Of a DNA stretch of 64,000 nt, positions 39,468 through 47,489 are shown piece after piece. A program made the translations under genes and the position numbers. Under the pieces are notes generated by a model. The model was not told the DNA's origin. It was given only the letters and a program-made list of their open reading frames with translations, and did no database searches. Every line of letters starts with the position of its first letter. Positions within the stretch are counted from its first letter, which is position 1. Origin of the DNA: an uncultured Sphingomonadaceae bacterium (lineage in GTDB: Bacteria; Pseudomonadota; Alphaproteobacteria; Sphingomonadales; Sphingomonadaceae); assembly GCA_947258815.1 (NCBI GenBank), contig CAMYJW010000030.1, positions 372,001 to 436,000 of the forward strand, in the 5' to 3' direction.

Positions 39468-40013
39468 TCACTGCCCCGGCGGCGGGCCAGGAATCGGCTG
39501 CGGCGGCCCACTGGGAGGCATGCCGCCCTCCGCGCCCTGCATCTGCTGAAGCTGCTGCATCATGCGCTGCTGCTGTTCGATCTCCGCGCGGCTCTTGAAA
39601 TCGAGCAGTTCGATCTCGAACGTCAGATCGGTGTTGGCCGGGATTTCGCCGACCTGCTCATCGCCATAGGCCAGATCGGACGGGATCTGCACGGTGTATT
39701 TGCCGCCGCGCTGCATCTGTTCAAGCGCCTTGGTGAAACCGGGAACGACTTCGGAAAGCGGGAAAACCGCCTGCTTGCCTTCATCGAACACCTTGCCGCT
39801 GGACAGCGTGCCTTTGTAATTCACCAGCGCAATATCTTCACGCTTGGGCGAAGGGCCCTCACCCGCCTTGAGCGTCTCGATCGACACCGTGGTCGGCAAC
39901 GAAGCCCATGCAACACCGCCTGCCACAAGAACGGCAGCGGCAACGCCAAGCCACAGTTTTGACAAGGCGCCTTTGGCTATCGGCTGAAGGGGAACGCGTG
40001 TGATCTCGGTCAT
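39468..40013 (-). CDS. FKBP-type peptidyl-prolyl isomerase, membrane-anchored
   Basis: A 181-residue protein. One N-terminal transmembrane helix (LWLGVAAAVLVAGGVAWA) acts as an uncleaved anchor. The FKBP domain follows (VNYKGTLSSGKVFDEGKQ, VVPGFTKALEQMQRGGKYTVQIPSDLAYGD), then a glutamine/methionine-rich and proline-rich tail (QQQRMMQQLQQMQ ... PQPIPGPPPGQ). It likely assists protein folding on the periplasmic side. It lies downstream of rpsU behind a terminator. Confidence 0.92.
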   Translation of the reverse strand: MTEITRVPLQPIAKGALSKLWLGVAAAVLVAGGVAWASLPTTVSIETLKAGEGPSPKREDIALVNYKGTLSSGKVFDEGKQAVFPLSEVVPGFTKALEQMQRGGKYTVQIPSDLAYGDEQVGEIPANTDLTFEIELLDFKSRAEIEQQQRMMQQLQQMQGAEGGMPPSGPPQPIPGPPPGQ

Positions 40014-40028
40014 TTTCTATGTCCTCAT

Positions 40029-40065
40029 CGCAAAACGCAAAAGGGCGCGGGATAATTCCGCGCCC
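40029..40065 (-). terminator. Rho-independent terminator after rpsU
   Basis: On the minus strand GGGCGCGG / CCGCGCCC with a seven-base loop, followed by TTTTGCGTTTTGC. It sits between rpsU and the FKBP gene. Confidence 0.8.
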
Positions 40066-40122
40066 TCATGGCTCAAGCGTCAATCAGGTTCAAGCGTGAA
40101 AGCCCCAACCCCGACAGCAATC

Positions 40123-40326
40123 TTACGATCCGTCGCGTTCCATCCGCTTACGCTCCAGCTTGCGGGCGCGGCGGATAGCGGCTGCCTTTTCACGGGCGCG
40201 CTTTTCGGAAGGCTTTTCATAGTGACGACGCAGCTTCATTTCGCGATAGACACCTTCACGCTGCAGTTTCTTTTTGAGCGCACGAAGGGCCTGATCAACA
40301 TTGTTATCGCGAACCATGATTTGCAT
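40123..40326 (-). CDS. rpsU: 30S ribosomal protein S21
   Basis: A 67-residue, very basic protein with the S21 signature: [23 protein letters not shown] and the [23 protein letters not shown] helix. It binds late to the small ribosomal subunit near the anti-Shine-Dalgarno region. The long arginine/lysine C-terminal tail is usual for alphaproteobacteria. The 261 bases upstream, up to crcB, contain no gene and hold the divergent promoters. Confidence 0.96.
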   Translation of the reverse strand: MQIMVRDNNVDQALRALKKKLQREGVYREMKLRRHYEKPSEKRAREKAAAIRRARKLERKRMERDGS

Positions 40327-40587
40327 AAAACGTCACACCTTGAAATCTACAAATGAAACCGACCCACCCGGACCATCAGGCGGGAAATTTCATCACATTG
40401 AAAACGCAAAATAATATGTGCCGAATCCTTCAGGACCGGCGCGAATGGCGGGCACTTAGCAAGCAAGCCCCCAAATGGCAAGTGATTCCGGGCAGCTTCC
40501 CCTTCAACATTCAGGCCATGTCCGCAGGTGGTATGCGCTTGCGGAAAGGTTTTGCAACCCGGCCCAGTCTGTATATTGCGCATCGCC

Positions 40588-41007
40588 ATGACACACCCCT
40601 CCTTTCTGGCTGCATCGCTTTATGTCGCGCTTGGTGGCGGCATCGGCGCGTGGTTGCGCTTTGCCGTCGGGCGCCTGATTTTCGCGTGGCTGGGACCGAT
40701 CAGGGCCAGCGCGTTCCCCTGGGGCACGCTCACGGTCAACGTGCTGGGCAGCTTCGCCATGGGCCTGCTCGTCGGCTGGCTGGCGCGGCACGGCTCGCAA
40801 ACCGGTCTTTCGAGCGAAAGTATGCGGCTGTTTCTTGCGGTCGGCCTGCTGGGCGGGTTCACGACATTTTCCGCGTTGAGCCTTGAAATCATTAACATCG
40901 CACAGCGCGGACAGATCGGCCTTGCCGCGCTTTATGCGATGGTTTCGCTGGTTGCGGGGGTCATCGGCCTGATTGCCGGGCTGGCGATGATGCGGCCTGC
41001 GACATGA
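40588..41007 (+). CDS. crcB: Fluoride channel CrcB/Fluc
   Basis: A 139-residue four-helix membrane protein that exports fluoride as a dual-topology dimer. Diagnostic blocks: GGGIGAWLRFAVGR, the TLTVNVLGSFAMG segment with its conserved Asn, and GLLGGFTTFSALSLE with the Phe/Thr/Ser fluoride track. Start 40588 directly precedes the first helix. No fluoride riboswitch is visible upstream. Its stop overlaps the rluC start (ATGA). Confidence 0.95.
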   Translation: MTHPSFLAASLYVALGGGIGAWLRFAVGRLIFAWLGPIRASAFPWGTLTVNVLGSFAMGLLVGWLARHGSQTGLSSESMRLFLAVGLLGGFTTFSALSLEIINIAQRGQIGLAALYAMVSLVAGVIGLIAGLAMMRPAT

Positions 41008-42125
41008 ACGGCACGGTCAGACAGTTCACCGTCGGCCCCGACGATGACGGCATCCGGCTTGACCGCTGGTTCAAGCGCAATTTGCCGCAGATCGGGTTCA
41101 ACACGATTTCGCGCTGGGCGCGCACCGGGCAAATCCGGGTGGACGGCAAACGCGCCGATCCGGCAGACAGAATCGCCAAAGGACAGGTGCTGCGCGTTCC
41201 GCCCGGCGGCGAAGCGCGTGAAAGAAAGCCTCACGCGCGCCGCGAACTTACTGATGAGGAACAGGAACTCGCGCAGGCGATCATCCTTGAACAGGATCGC
41301 GCCGCCATCGTGCTCAACAAGCCGCCCGGCCTTGCCACCCAGGGCGGAACCGGGACCACGCGCCACATCGATGGCCTGCTCGATGCCTATCGCGGCGAGG
41401 ATGAACCACGCCCGCGCCTTGTCCACCGGCTGGACAAGGATACCAGCGGCGTTCTGCTGATAGCGCGCACGCCGGGCAGCGCCGCCTACTTTTCCAAGCG
41501 GTTTTCAGGCCGCTCGGCGCGCAAGATATACTGGGCGCTGGTGGTGGGCGTTCCCGAAGTGGCGGACGGCCTGATCGAACTGCCGCTGTCCAAGCAGCCC
41601 GGCTCGGGCGGTGAAAAGATGTGCGTGGATGAAAGCGGCAGCGGACAGACCGCACGCACCCGCTATCGCGTGATAGACCGCGCCGGCAATCGCGCCGCAT
41701 GGGTGGAACTGCATCCGCTAACCGGACGCACACACCAGTTGCGCGTGCACATGGCGGCAATCGGGCATCCGATTGTTGGCGATGGCAAGTATGGCGGACA
41801 GGATTCGTTCCTGACCGGCAGCATCAGCCGCAAGATGCACCTGCACGCGCGGCGTCTGGTGATCGATCACCCCGAAGGCGATCGCATCGATGTGACTGCC
41901 CCGCTGCCCGAACATTTCGCCGGATCGATGGAGCAGCTTGGTTTCGACGAAGAAGACGGCGCGATCGTGATTGATCACACCGCGTCCGAACCAACCCGCA
42001 CCGATCGCAAGCGCAAGGCCAAAGCGCATGCCAAGCAATATCGCAAGGAACGCCGCGGTGAACGGCGCAAACGCGGGCCTGCCGAAGCTGGCCGCAAACC
42101 GGGCAAGGGAAAGAAGAAGCGCTGA
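41004..42125 (+). CDS. rluC: RluA-family 23S rRNA pseudouridine synthase
   Basis: A 373-residue enzyme with an S4 RNA-binding domain (GIRLDRWFKRNLP ... GQIRVDGKR) and the RluA catalytic core with Asp144 in the invariant HRLDKDTSG. GRTHQLRVHMAAIGHPIVGD follows. The last 45 residues are a highly basic tail (TDRKRKAKAHAK ... KPGKGKKKR), likely an rRNA contact. RluC rather than RluD is inferred from its coupling with a HAD gene and ATP12, typical of alphaproteobacteria. It overlaps both neighbours. Confidence 0.9.
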   Translation: MNGTVRQFTVGPDDDGIRLDRWFKRNLPQIGFNTISRWARTGQIRVDGKRADPADRIAKGQVLRVPPGGEARERKPHARRELTDEEQELAQAIILEQDRAAIVLNKPPGLATQGGTGTTRHIDGLLDAYRGEDEPRPRLVHRLDKDTSGVLLIARTPGSAAYFSKRFSGRSARKIYWALVVGVPEVADGLIELPLSKQPGSGGEKMCVDESGSGQTARTRYRVIDRAGNRAAWVELHPLTGRTHQLRVHMAAIGHPIVGDGKYGGQDSFLTGSISRKMHLHARRLVIDHPEGDRIDVTAPLPEHFAGSMEQLGFDEEDGAIVIDHTASEPTRTDRKRKAKAHAKQYRKERRGERRKRGPAEAGRKPGKGKKKR

Positions 42126-42769
42126 TGCATCCCAACGCCGCGTTCCGAACTGGCTTGCCCGCAAGCGCCTCCACCGAGGATGAGCGTGCGCTGTTCGAAA
42201 CACTGATTGACGAAATCGGCTTCGCAATGATTTTCGCGCAAACCCCGGATGGCCCGCGTGTGGCCCACACGCCGCTGCTCTCAACCGGCGATGGCGCGGT
42301 GCAGTTTCATCTGGCGCGCGGCAATGCGCTTTGCAGACATCTGGGCGGCAGCACGGCTCTGGCGGTGATAAATGGCCCCGACGCCTATGTTTCGGCCCGC
42401 TGGTATGACAGACCGGGACACGTGCCCACCTGGAATTACCTTGCGCTCGAACTTGAAGGCCCGGTCCGCCGCATGGCGCAGGAAGGGCTGACCGCCTTGC
42501 TCGAAACGTTGAGCGAGAAGCACGAAAGCCGGATCGAAGACGGCCCCGCATGGACGATGGATGTGCTGCCCGAAGACCGCAAACGATCGCTGCTGAAACA
42601 CATTGTCGGCTTTGAGATGGAAGTGCGCGCGTGGCGCCCCACTCTCAAACTTTCGCAAGATCACACACCCGACGTTCGCGAGAAAATCGCGGCTGCGCTG
42701 GATGCAAACGGCGCGCACGCGGTGGCGCATCTGATGCGCACGCTGGCCATGGCCCCATCCGCGCAATGA
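42125..42769 (+). CDS. PaiB-type FMN-binding protein
   Basis: A 214-residue member of the PaiB/COG2808 split-barrel family. The N-terminus (MHPNAAFR), HTPLLSTGDGAVQFHLARGN, the YVSARWYDRPGHVPTWNYLALELEGPV block and the C-terminal IVGFEMEV are the family hallmarks. Relatives bind FMN and one was described as a negative regulator in Bacillus; an oxidoreductase or haem-related role is also possible. It overlaps rluC by one base (TGATG) and the HAD gene by four, so it is translated in the same run. Confidence 0.85.
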   Translation: MHPNAAFRTGLPASASTEDERALFETLIDEIGFAMIFAQTPDGPRVAHTPLLSTGDGAVQFHLARGNALCRHLGGSTALAVINGPDAYVSARWYDRPGHVPTWNYLALELEGPVRRMAQEGLTALLETLSEKHESRIEDGPAWTMDVLPEDRKRSLLKHIVGFEMEVRAWRPTLKLSQDHTPDVREKIAAALDANGAHAVAHLMRTLAMAPSAQ

Positions 42770-43422
42770 CAGTGCGTCTTGCCATATTCGATTGCGACGG
42801 CACGCTGATTGATGGTCAGGCCAGCATATGCGAGGCGATGGAAACCGCGTTCGCTACCTGCAGCCTGCCCGCACCGGGGCGCAACGATATCCGCCGCGCC
42901 GTGGGGCTGAGCCTGCCAATCGCAATCGGCACGCTGCTGCCCGACGCTGATCGCGAAACCTGCCTCAAACTCACCGACGCATATAAGCAGGCGTTCGGAA
43001 ACGCGCGTGCCCAGGGCCGGATTTCGCAACCACTGATCCCCGGTATTTCCGATGTTCTGGATGCCCTGCAATCGGCAGGCTGGCTGATGGGCGTGGCGAC
43101 AGGCATGTCCGACCGGGGGCTGACGCACTGCCTTGCAACCCATGGTATCACAGACAGGTTCGTCTCGCTGCAAACCGCAGACCGGCACCCCTCCAAACCC
43201 CATCCCTCAATGATCGAAACCGCGCTGTTCGATGCCGATGCCAACGCGCAAGACGCGGTGATGATCGGCGACACCTGTTTCGATATCGAAATGGCGCGCC
43301 AGGCCGGGGTGCGCGGCATCGGGGTGAACTGGGGCTATCATCCGCCTGATGAGCTACTGGCGGCAGGGGCCGAGTTCGTCGCGGATACGCCCGCCGAACT
43401 GGCGCGGCATTTGCTGTCATGA
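42766..43422 (+). CDS. HAD superfamily hydrolase, phosphoglycolate-phosphatase-like
   Basis: A 218-residue phosphatase with all HAD motifs. Motif I is IFDCDGTLIDG (nucleophile Asp9, acid/base Asp11). Motif II is the VATGMSDRGL threonine, motif III the lysine in HPSKPHP, and motif IV GDTCFDIEMARQAG. The helical cap after motif I is of the Gph type. The ATG overlaps the PaiB-family stop (ATGA). The substrate is not predictable. Confidence 0.9.
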   Translation: MTVRLAIFDCDGTLIDGQASICEAMETAFATCSLPAPGRNDIRRAVGLSLPIAIGTLLPDADRETCLKLTDAYKQAFGNARAQGRISQPLIPGISDVLDALQSAGWLMGVATGMSDRGLTHCLATHGITDRFVSLQTADRHPSKPHPSMIETALFDADANAQDAVMIGDTCFDIEMARQAGVRGIGVNWGYHPPDELLAAGAEFVADTPAELARHLLS

Positions 43423-43625
43423 ACGAAGACCCTGCAAAGTCACGCTGGATGATCATTCAGGCCGTGCGCTGGTCCGGCCTTGGTATTTTCGTGCTGGGCC
43501 TGCTGATTTATGCTGGCAAAATCGCCCTGCCCGAGATCGCCGGATACGTGTTTATGGGTGTTGGCCTGCTCGATGCATTCTTCGCGCCATCAATGCTCGC
43601 CAGAATGTGGAAAACGCCACTGTGA
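43419..43625 (+). CDS. Small hypothetical membrane protein
   Basis: A 68-residue protein with two hydrophobic segments (SGLGIFVLGLLIYAG and ALPEIAGYVFMGVGLLDAFFAP) joined by a short turn. No known domain recognised. It overlaps the HAD gene by four bases (ATGA) and the ATP12 gene by four (GTGA), which strongly supports that it is translated. Confidence 0.78.
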   Translation: MNEDPAKSRWMIIQAVRWSGLGIFVLGLLIYAGKIALPEIAGYVFMGVGLLDAFFAPSMLARMWKTPL

Positions 43626-44320
43626 AGCGGTTTTACAAAGCCGTGGGTACAGAGCAGGCGGCGGGCGGCTGGCACGTCGTGCTCGATGGCAGAGCGGTCA
43701 AAACGCAAGGCGGCACAGCGCAGATCGTGCCGACCAAGGCTCTGGCCGATGCCATGGCTGCGGAATGGTCTGGTCAGGGCGAAGAAATCGACACGAGCGC
43801 ATTCAAACTGCGCGATCTGGCAGACTTTGCACTTGATGCCATAGCGCCCGACCGCGAAAGCCATGTGCGCGAACTTGCCGCATATGCCCAAACCGATACG
43901 CTGTGCTATCGCGGTGACGAAGGCGAGCCACTGCACGCCCGGCAAGTTGAGGTGTGGGAGCCGTTGCTTGCGGCCGCAGAAACGCGCTGGGATGTGCGGT
44001 TTGAACGCGTAAGCGGCATCATCCATCGCCCGCAGCCCGCCGCAACGCTTGCCCGGATGGAAGCCGTGCTGGCTGCGCAGAGCGACTTTTCTCTGGCTGC
44101 GCTACGTATGCTGACCAGCCTGTCAGCCTCGCTGGTGATTGCGCTGCATGCCATCGCTCCCGATGCCGATGACAACGCCTTGTGGGCAGCGGCCAATCTT
44201 GAAGAAGACTGGCAGGCACAGCTGTGGGGCCGCGATGCACAGGCAGAGGAAGTCCGGCAAGGGCGCTTCGACGCATTTCGTCTGGCGATGCAATTCGCAG
44301 CCATGGCGCGGCCTGCCTGA
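43622..44320 (+). CDS. ATP12 family F1-ATPase assembly chaperone
   Basis: A 232-residue protein. It opens with MKRFYKAVGTEQAAGGWHVVLDGRAVKTQGG and contains the conserved WSGQGEEIDTSAFKLRDLADFALD and the YAQTDTLCYRGDEGEPLHARQVEVWEPLL block. ATP12 binds the F1 alpha subunit during ATP synthase assembly in mitochondria and its alphaproteobacterial relatives. Start is GTG at 43622 overlapping the previous stop (GTGA). It is the usual downstream partner of rluC in this class. Confidence 0.92.
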   Translation: MKRFYKAVGTEQAAGGWHVVLDGRAVKTQGGTAQIVPTKALADAMAAEWSGQGEEIDTSAFKLRDLADFALDAIAPDRESHVRELAAYAQTDTLCYRGDEGEPLHARQVEVWEPLLAAAETRWDVRFERVSGIIHRPQPAATLARMEAVLAAQSDFSLAALRMLTSLSASLVIALHAIAPDADDNALWAAANLEEDWQAQLWGRDAQAEEVRQGRFDAFRLAMQFAAMARPA

Positions 44321-44333
44321 GCAGCGCCCGCCA

Positions 44334-45061
44334 ATGCGCATAATCTTCAGCCGCAAGGGTTTTGACAGCAGCTATGGCGGCGCGCCGTCTCCGATCGTGA
44401 ACGGCGTGCCGGTTTCGCTGCCGATCCCCGGGTCGCACGGCGAAGAAACCACGTTCGATGCAATCGGCATGGGCGATCTGGTTGCACACGCCACAGCGGG
44501 GCGTCTTTCAGGAAATGACCGCTGCCACGACGATCCGATGTTTGCCGATGGCCGGTGCTGGCTGGGACAAGTTGGCGCGGCGCAAGGCCATTTGCGCAAA
44601 CAGGGCGTGGGCACAGGCGATGTGTTCGTGTTTTTCGGCCTGTTTGCAGAACCGGACACCGGCGAGCGCCACCATCGCATTTTCGGGATGATGAATGTCG
44701 CCGCTCATGGCGCGCCCGATGCGGTCCGCACATGCCCTGACTGGCACGAGCCACCGCGACCGCACCCGCACTTTTCAGGATCGTGGGGCGCCAGCAACGC
44801 GATCTATCATGGCCCCCGAAAACCGCGCGTTCCGCGCCGCCGCAACTGCGCCTGACGATCCCCGGCGGCCCGCTGAACCTTTGGAAGGTTCCACGCTGGC
44901 TGAAAGATCTGGGCCTCAGTTATCATGGCAAGCCGGAACGCTGGATCGGGCAAACCCGGCTCGATTCGGTCAAGCGCGGGCAGGAATTTGTCTGTAACAT
45001 CGGCAGTGCGACAGGACCGCGCCGCTGGCTCGAGGGGATCAGCGCCGCGCTGGACGGTTAG
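44334..45061 (+). pseudogene. Nmad3-family (nucleotide modification associated domain 3) protein, frameshifted
   Basis: The frame from 44334 opens with the family signature MRIIFSRKGFDSSYGGAPSP and continues through GRCWLGQVGAAQGHLRK, GVGDVFVFFGLF-like GTGDVFVFFGLF and FSGSWGASNAIYHGP. It then runs into 11 unrelated residues and a stop. The expected C-terminal half (GGPLNLWKVPRWLKDLGLSYHGKPERW ... RGQEFVCNIG) continues in another frame up to 45061. Adding one C to the C5 run at 44813-44817 restores a 242-residue protein. It may be a real frameshift or a base-calling error. Nmad3 proteins are predicted, not proven, to act in nucleotide or DNA-base modification. Confidence 0.8.
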
Positions 45062-45063
45062 AT

Positions 45064-45087
45064 CGCACGGGCGGCCGCACGGGCGGC
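45064..45087 (+). repeat. Perfect tandem repeat, 2 x 12 bases
   Basis: CGCACGGGCGGC occurs twice head-to-tail immediately after the stop of the Nmad3 gene, in the gap before the convergent lipoprotein gene. Confidence 0.9.
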
Positions 45088-45093
45088 GCGTTG

Positions 45094-45693
45094 TTACTCC
45101 CCGCTCGCAACCCAGTCCGCCACTTGCGCGGCGACATCGTTCGCCGCCTCGTTCAATGCCGGAGCGACCATCGCCACTTTTGCGGGAACGCCGACTACCT
45201 CTGCCTCAAACCGGCGCGAGCGGAGCGTTCCTTCGCCCGTTTCAAGCATGCCATCATACTTGACGATCACCGCCTGCACCTGCGCGTCATAGCCCATTTC
45301 GACCAGCCTGCCCGAAAGGACCGTCTTGCCTGCCACCTCAACATCGCTGCCTTCAACGACCACCCGGCCGCCTCTGGCCCGGATCGTTTCCGCCAGCAGA
45401 CGACGAAACTGGCGCGCCGGTTTTTCCACCCAGACCGCGTCTTCAAGATAAGCCAGTGTCGATGCATCGACCTGCACCGGCACCCGCGTCACATCCAGCC
45501 GCCGGTCCGTATCGGGATCGAGCACGATCATCGCGCTTGCCACTTTACCTTCGCCGAAATCCCCTGCGGGTGCCGTGCTGTCCGGCGTCAGTGTGATAAG
45601 CTGACTGGGCGGATCGCCACCAAGGCTGACACAACCGGCCAGCAGCAGACCGGCCGCAGCCATTGCCCCGATCTTGCCAGGCACACGTTTCAT
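45094..45693 (-). CDS. ABC-type transport auxiliary lipoprotein (PqiC-like)
   Basis: A 199-residue lipoprotein with signal MKRVPGKIGAMAAAGLLLAGC. The mature part shows the auxiliary-component pattern: IVLDPDTDRRLDVTRVPVQVDASTLAYLEDAVWVEKPARQF, then GRVVVEGSDVEVAGKTVLSGRLVEMGY. It is likely the outer-membrane-side partner of the MCE transporter encoded just upstream. Start 45693 lies next to the signal peptide; an in-frame ATG at 45717 overlaps the mlaD stop (ATGA). Confidence 0.85.
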   Translation of the reverse strand: MKRVPGKIGAMAAAGLLLAGCVSLGGDPPSQLITLTPDSTAPAGDFGEGKVASAMIVLDPDTDRRLDVTRVPVQVDASTLAYLEDAVWVEKPARQFRRLLAETIRARGGRVVVEGSDVEVAGKTVLSGRLVEMGYDAQVQAVIVKYDGMLETGEGTLRSRRFEAEVVGVPAKVAMVAPALNEAANDVAAQVADWVASGE

Positions 45694-45713
45694 GGCTTTG
45701 CGTTCCTTCCCGG

Positions 45714-46652
45714 TCATGGCTTGTAATCGGGCAACCCGCTGCCTTTGAGCAGCGAACCGGCCCCCTGTTCGTCAATCTTTTCGGTCACATTGCGCAAAGC
45801 CCGGCTTGTGGCGCGCAGATCGCGCAGCGCGGCTTCGGCAGCGGGCAGCGTTGATTCAGACACCTGATTAAGCGCAGGGCGCGCTTCACCAAGTGTCTTG
45901 TTCAGTTCGTCCATCGCCTCTTCCGCAGAGCCAAGCGTTTCGCGCAGCTGAACCGCCAGCGAAGTGCCCTCTTCGCCCAACAGATCGCTTGCCTTTCCAG
46001 CGACACCTTCAAACTCTGCCAGGGTTTTCGTTGCCTGTGCAAGCGTGCCGTTCAATTCCGCAAGCGTCTGTTCGACCTGGGGCGACGCGCGCGCAAGATC
46101 GCCGGTCACAGCATTCGTATTTTTCAGAATGCCGCTTATCGAGCGGCGGTTTTCTTCTGAAAGCAGCAGGTTCAGGCTTTCCGTCAAGGTCGCCAGACGC
46201 TCCAGCAACAACGGCGCGTTAGACAGAATCTCGCCAAGTCCGCCGCGTTTCGTGGGAATAACGGGCACACCCTCCGGTCCCGGTTCGGTGATCGGCGGCG
46301 CATCCTTTCGCCCGCCTTCAAGCTGAATATCGGCCACGCCGGTAAAGCTGGCCTGGATGGACGCGGTGGTGCCCACCACAATCGGCACATCTTCTGAAAT
46401 GCTGATGCGCACGCGCACGAAGCTCTGGTCCTTTTTCCACAGCTCAATCTTCTCAACCTTGCCGACCGGGACCCCCGAATAGGCAACAGCCGATCCATTG
46501 GCGAGGCCATCTACCGATTGCTTGAAGAAGATATCGTATTCGTTCTGTGCGCCTTCGTTCAGCCGCGCCAGCCAGACGAAAAACGCGGCAAGCAGCGCCA
46601 GCAATGCCAGCGTTACCGCCCCCACCCAGATGTGATTTGCCCGCGTTTCCAT
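45714..46652 (-). CDS. mlaD: MCE-domain lipid-transport protein MlaD
   Basis: A 312-residue protein with an N-terminal transmembrane helix (HIWVGAVTLALLALLAAFFVWLARL) and one MCE domain (FFKQSVDGLANGSAVAYSGVPVGKVEKIEL ... SIQASFTGVADIQLEGG). A long helical, coiled-coil-prone region follows (about 140-300). The MCE ring binds phospholipid and links the inner-membrane ABC unit to the outer membrane. The long C-terminal helix sets it apart from the short E. coli MlaD. Confidence 0.9.
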   Translation of the reverse strand: METRANHIWVGAVTLALLALLAAFFVWLARLNEGAQNEYDIFFKQSVDGLANGSAVAYSGVPVGKVEKIELWKKDQSFVRVRISISEDVPIVVGTTASIQASFTGVADIQLEGGRKDAPPITEPGPEGVPVIPTKRGGLGEILSNAPLLLERLATLTESLNLLLSEENRRSISGILKNTNAVTGDLARASPQVEQTLAELNGTLAQATKTLAEFEGVAGKASDLLGEEGTSLAVQLRETLGSAEEAMDELNKTLGEARPALNQVSESTLPAAEAALRDLRATSRALRNVTEKIDEQGAGSLLKGSGLPDYKP

Positions 46653-46661
46653 CAGACTTAC

Positions 46662-47489
46662 TTATGCGCTCCCTTGCCCCGTCTTGTCCATCGCCGGGTT
46701 GCGATCCTGCGCAGCTTTTGCCGATCTGCCGCGCGGGCCGTTAAAGTATTCCTGTATCCACGGGTGATCTGTGGCCAGCAGTTCGGGGATCGTGCCGACC
46801 GCGATTACATGCTTGTCCGCCAGCACCGCCACCCGGTCGCAAATCTCATACAGCGTATCGAGATCGTGCGTGATCAGGAATACCGTCAGCCCCAGCGTTT
46901 CCTTCAGTTCGCGCGTCAACGCATCGAATGCCGCCGCCCCGATGGGATCAAGCCCCGCGGTCGGCTCATCGAGAAACAGCAGTTCAGGGTCAAGCGCGAG
47001 TGCGCGCGCCAGCCCGGCGCGCTTGCGCATACCGCCCGACAGTTCGGACGGATACTTGTCGGCAGCCTCCTCGGGCAAGCCGGAAAGCTGCACCTTGAAA
47101 CGCGCGATTTCGCTGCGCAGTTCGTCGCTCAGTTCCGGGTGGAACTGCTTGAGCGGCACTTCAACGTTTTCGCCCACGGTGAGCGTGGAGAACAGCGCCC
47201 CGCCCTGAAACAGCACGCCCCAGCGCGAACGCACGCCGATCACTTCGTCCGGCGCAGCATCGGTGATCGAACGGCCCAGCACGTGTATCTCGCCCGCGCT
47301 GGGTATCTGCAGGCCGATGATCGCGCGCATCAGCACGGATTTGCCAGTCCCCGATCCGCCGACGACGCCGATGATCTCGCCCCGCCTGACCTTGAGATTG
47401 AGATCCTCATGGACGACATGGCTGCCAAACGCATTGCGCAGACCTTCCACCACGACCGGAAATTCGGGAGTATCCTCGCGCACGCTCAT
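46662..47489 (-). CDS. mlaF: ABC transporter ATP-binding protein MlaF
   Basis: A 275-residue ATPase: Walker A GGSGTGKS, Q-loop region, ABC signature LSGGMRKR, Walker B ELLFLDEPTAGLD and the switch His in LITHDLDTL. It drives the phospholipid transporter with MlaE. Its ATG overlaps the mlaE stop (ATGA) and mlaD follows after nine bases. Confidence 0.94.
   Translation of the reverse strand: MSVREDTPEFPVVVEGLRNAFGSHVVHEDLNLKVRRGEIIGVVGGSGTGKSVLMRAIIGLQIPSAGEIHVLGRSITDAAPDEVIGVRSRWGVLFQGGALFSTLTVGENVEVPLKQFHPELSDELRSEIARFKVQLSGLPEEAADKYPSELSGGMRKRAGLARALALDPELLFLDEPTAGLDPIGAAAFDALTRELKETLGLTVFLITHDLDTLYEICDRVAVLADKHVIAVGTIPELLATDHPWIQEYFNGPRGRSAKAAQDRNPAMDKTGQGSA

Noticed and set aside
40327..40587. 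Possible fluoride riboswitch ahead of crcB
   Set aside because: The conserved pseudoknot elements of the crcB motif were not found in this stretch.
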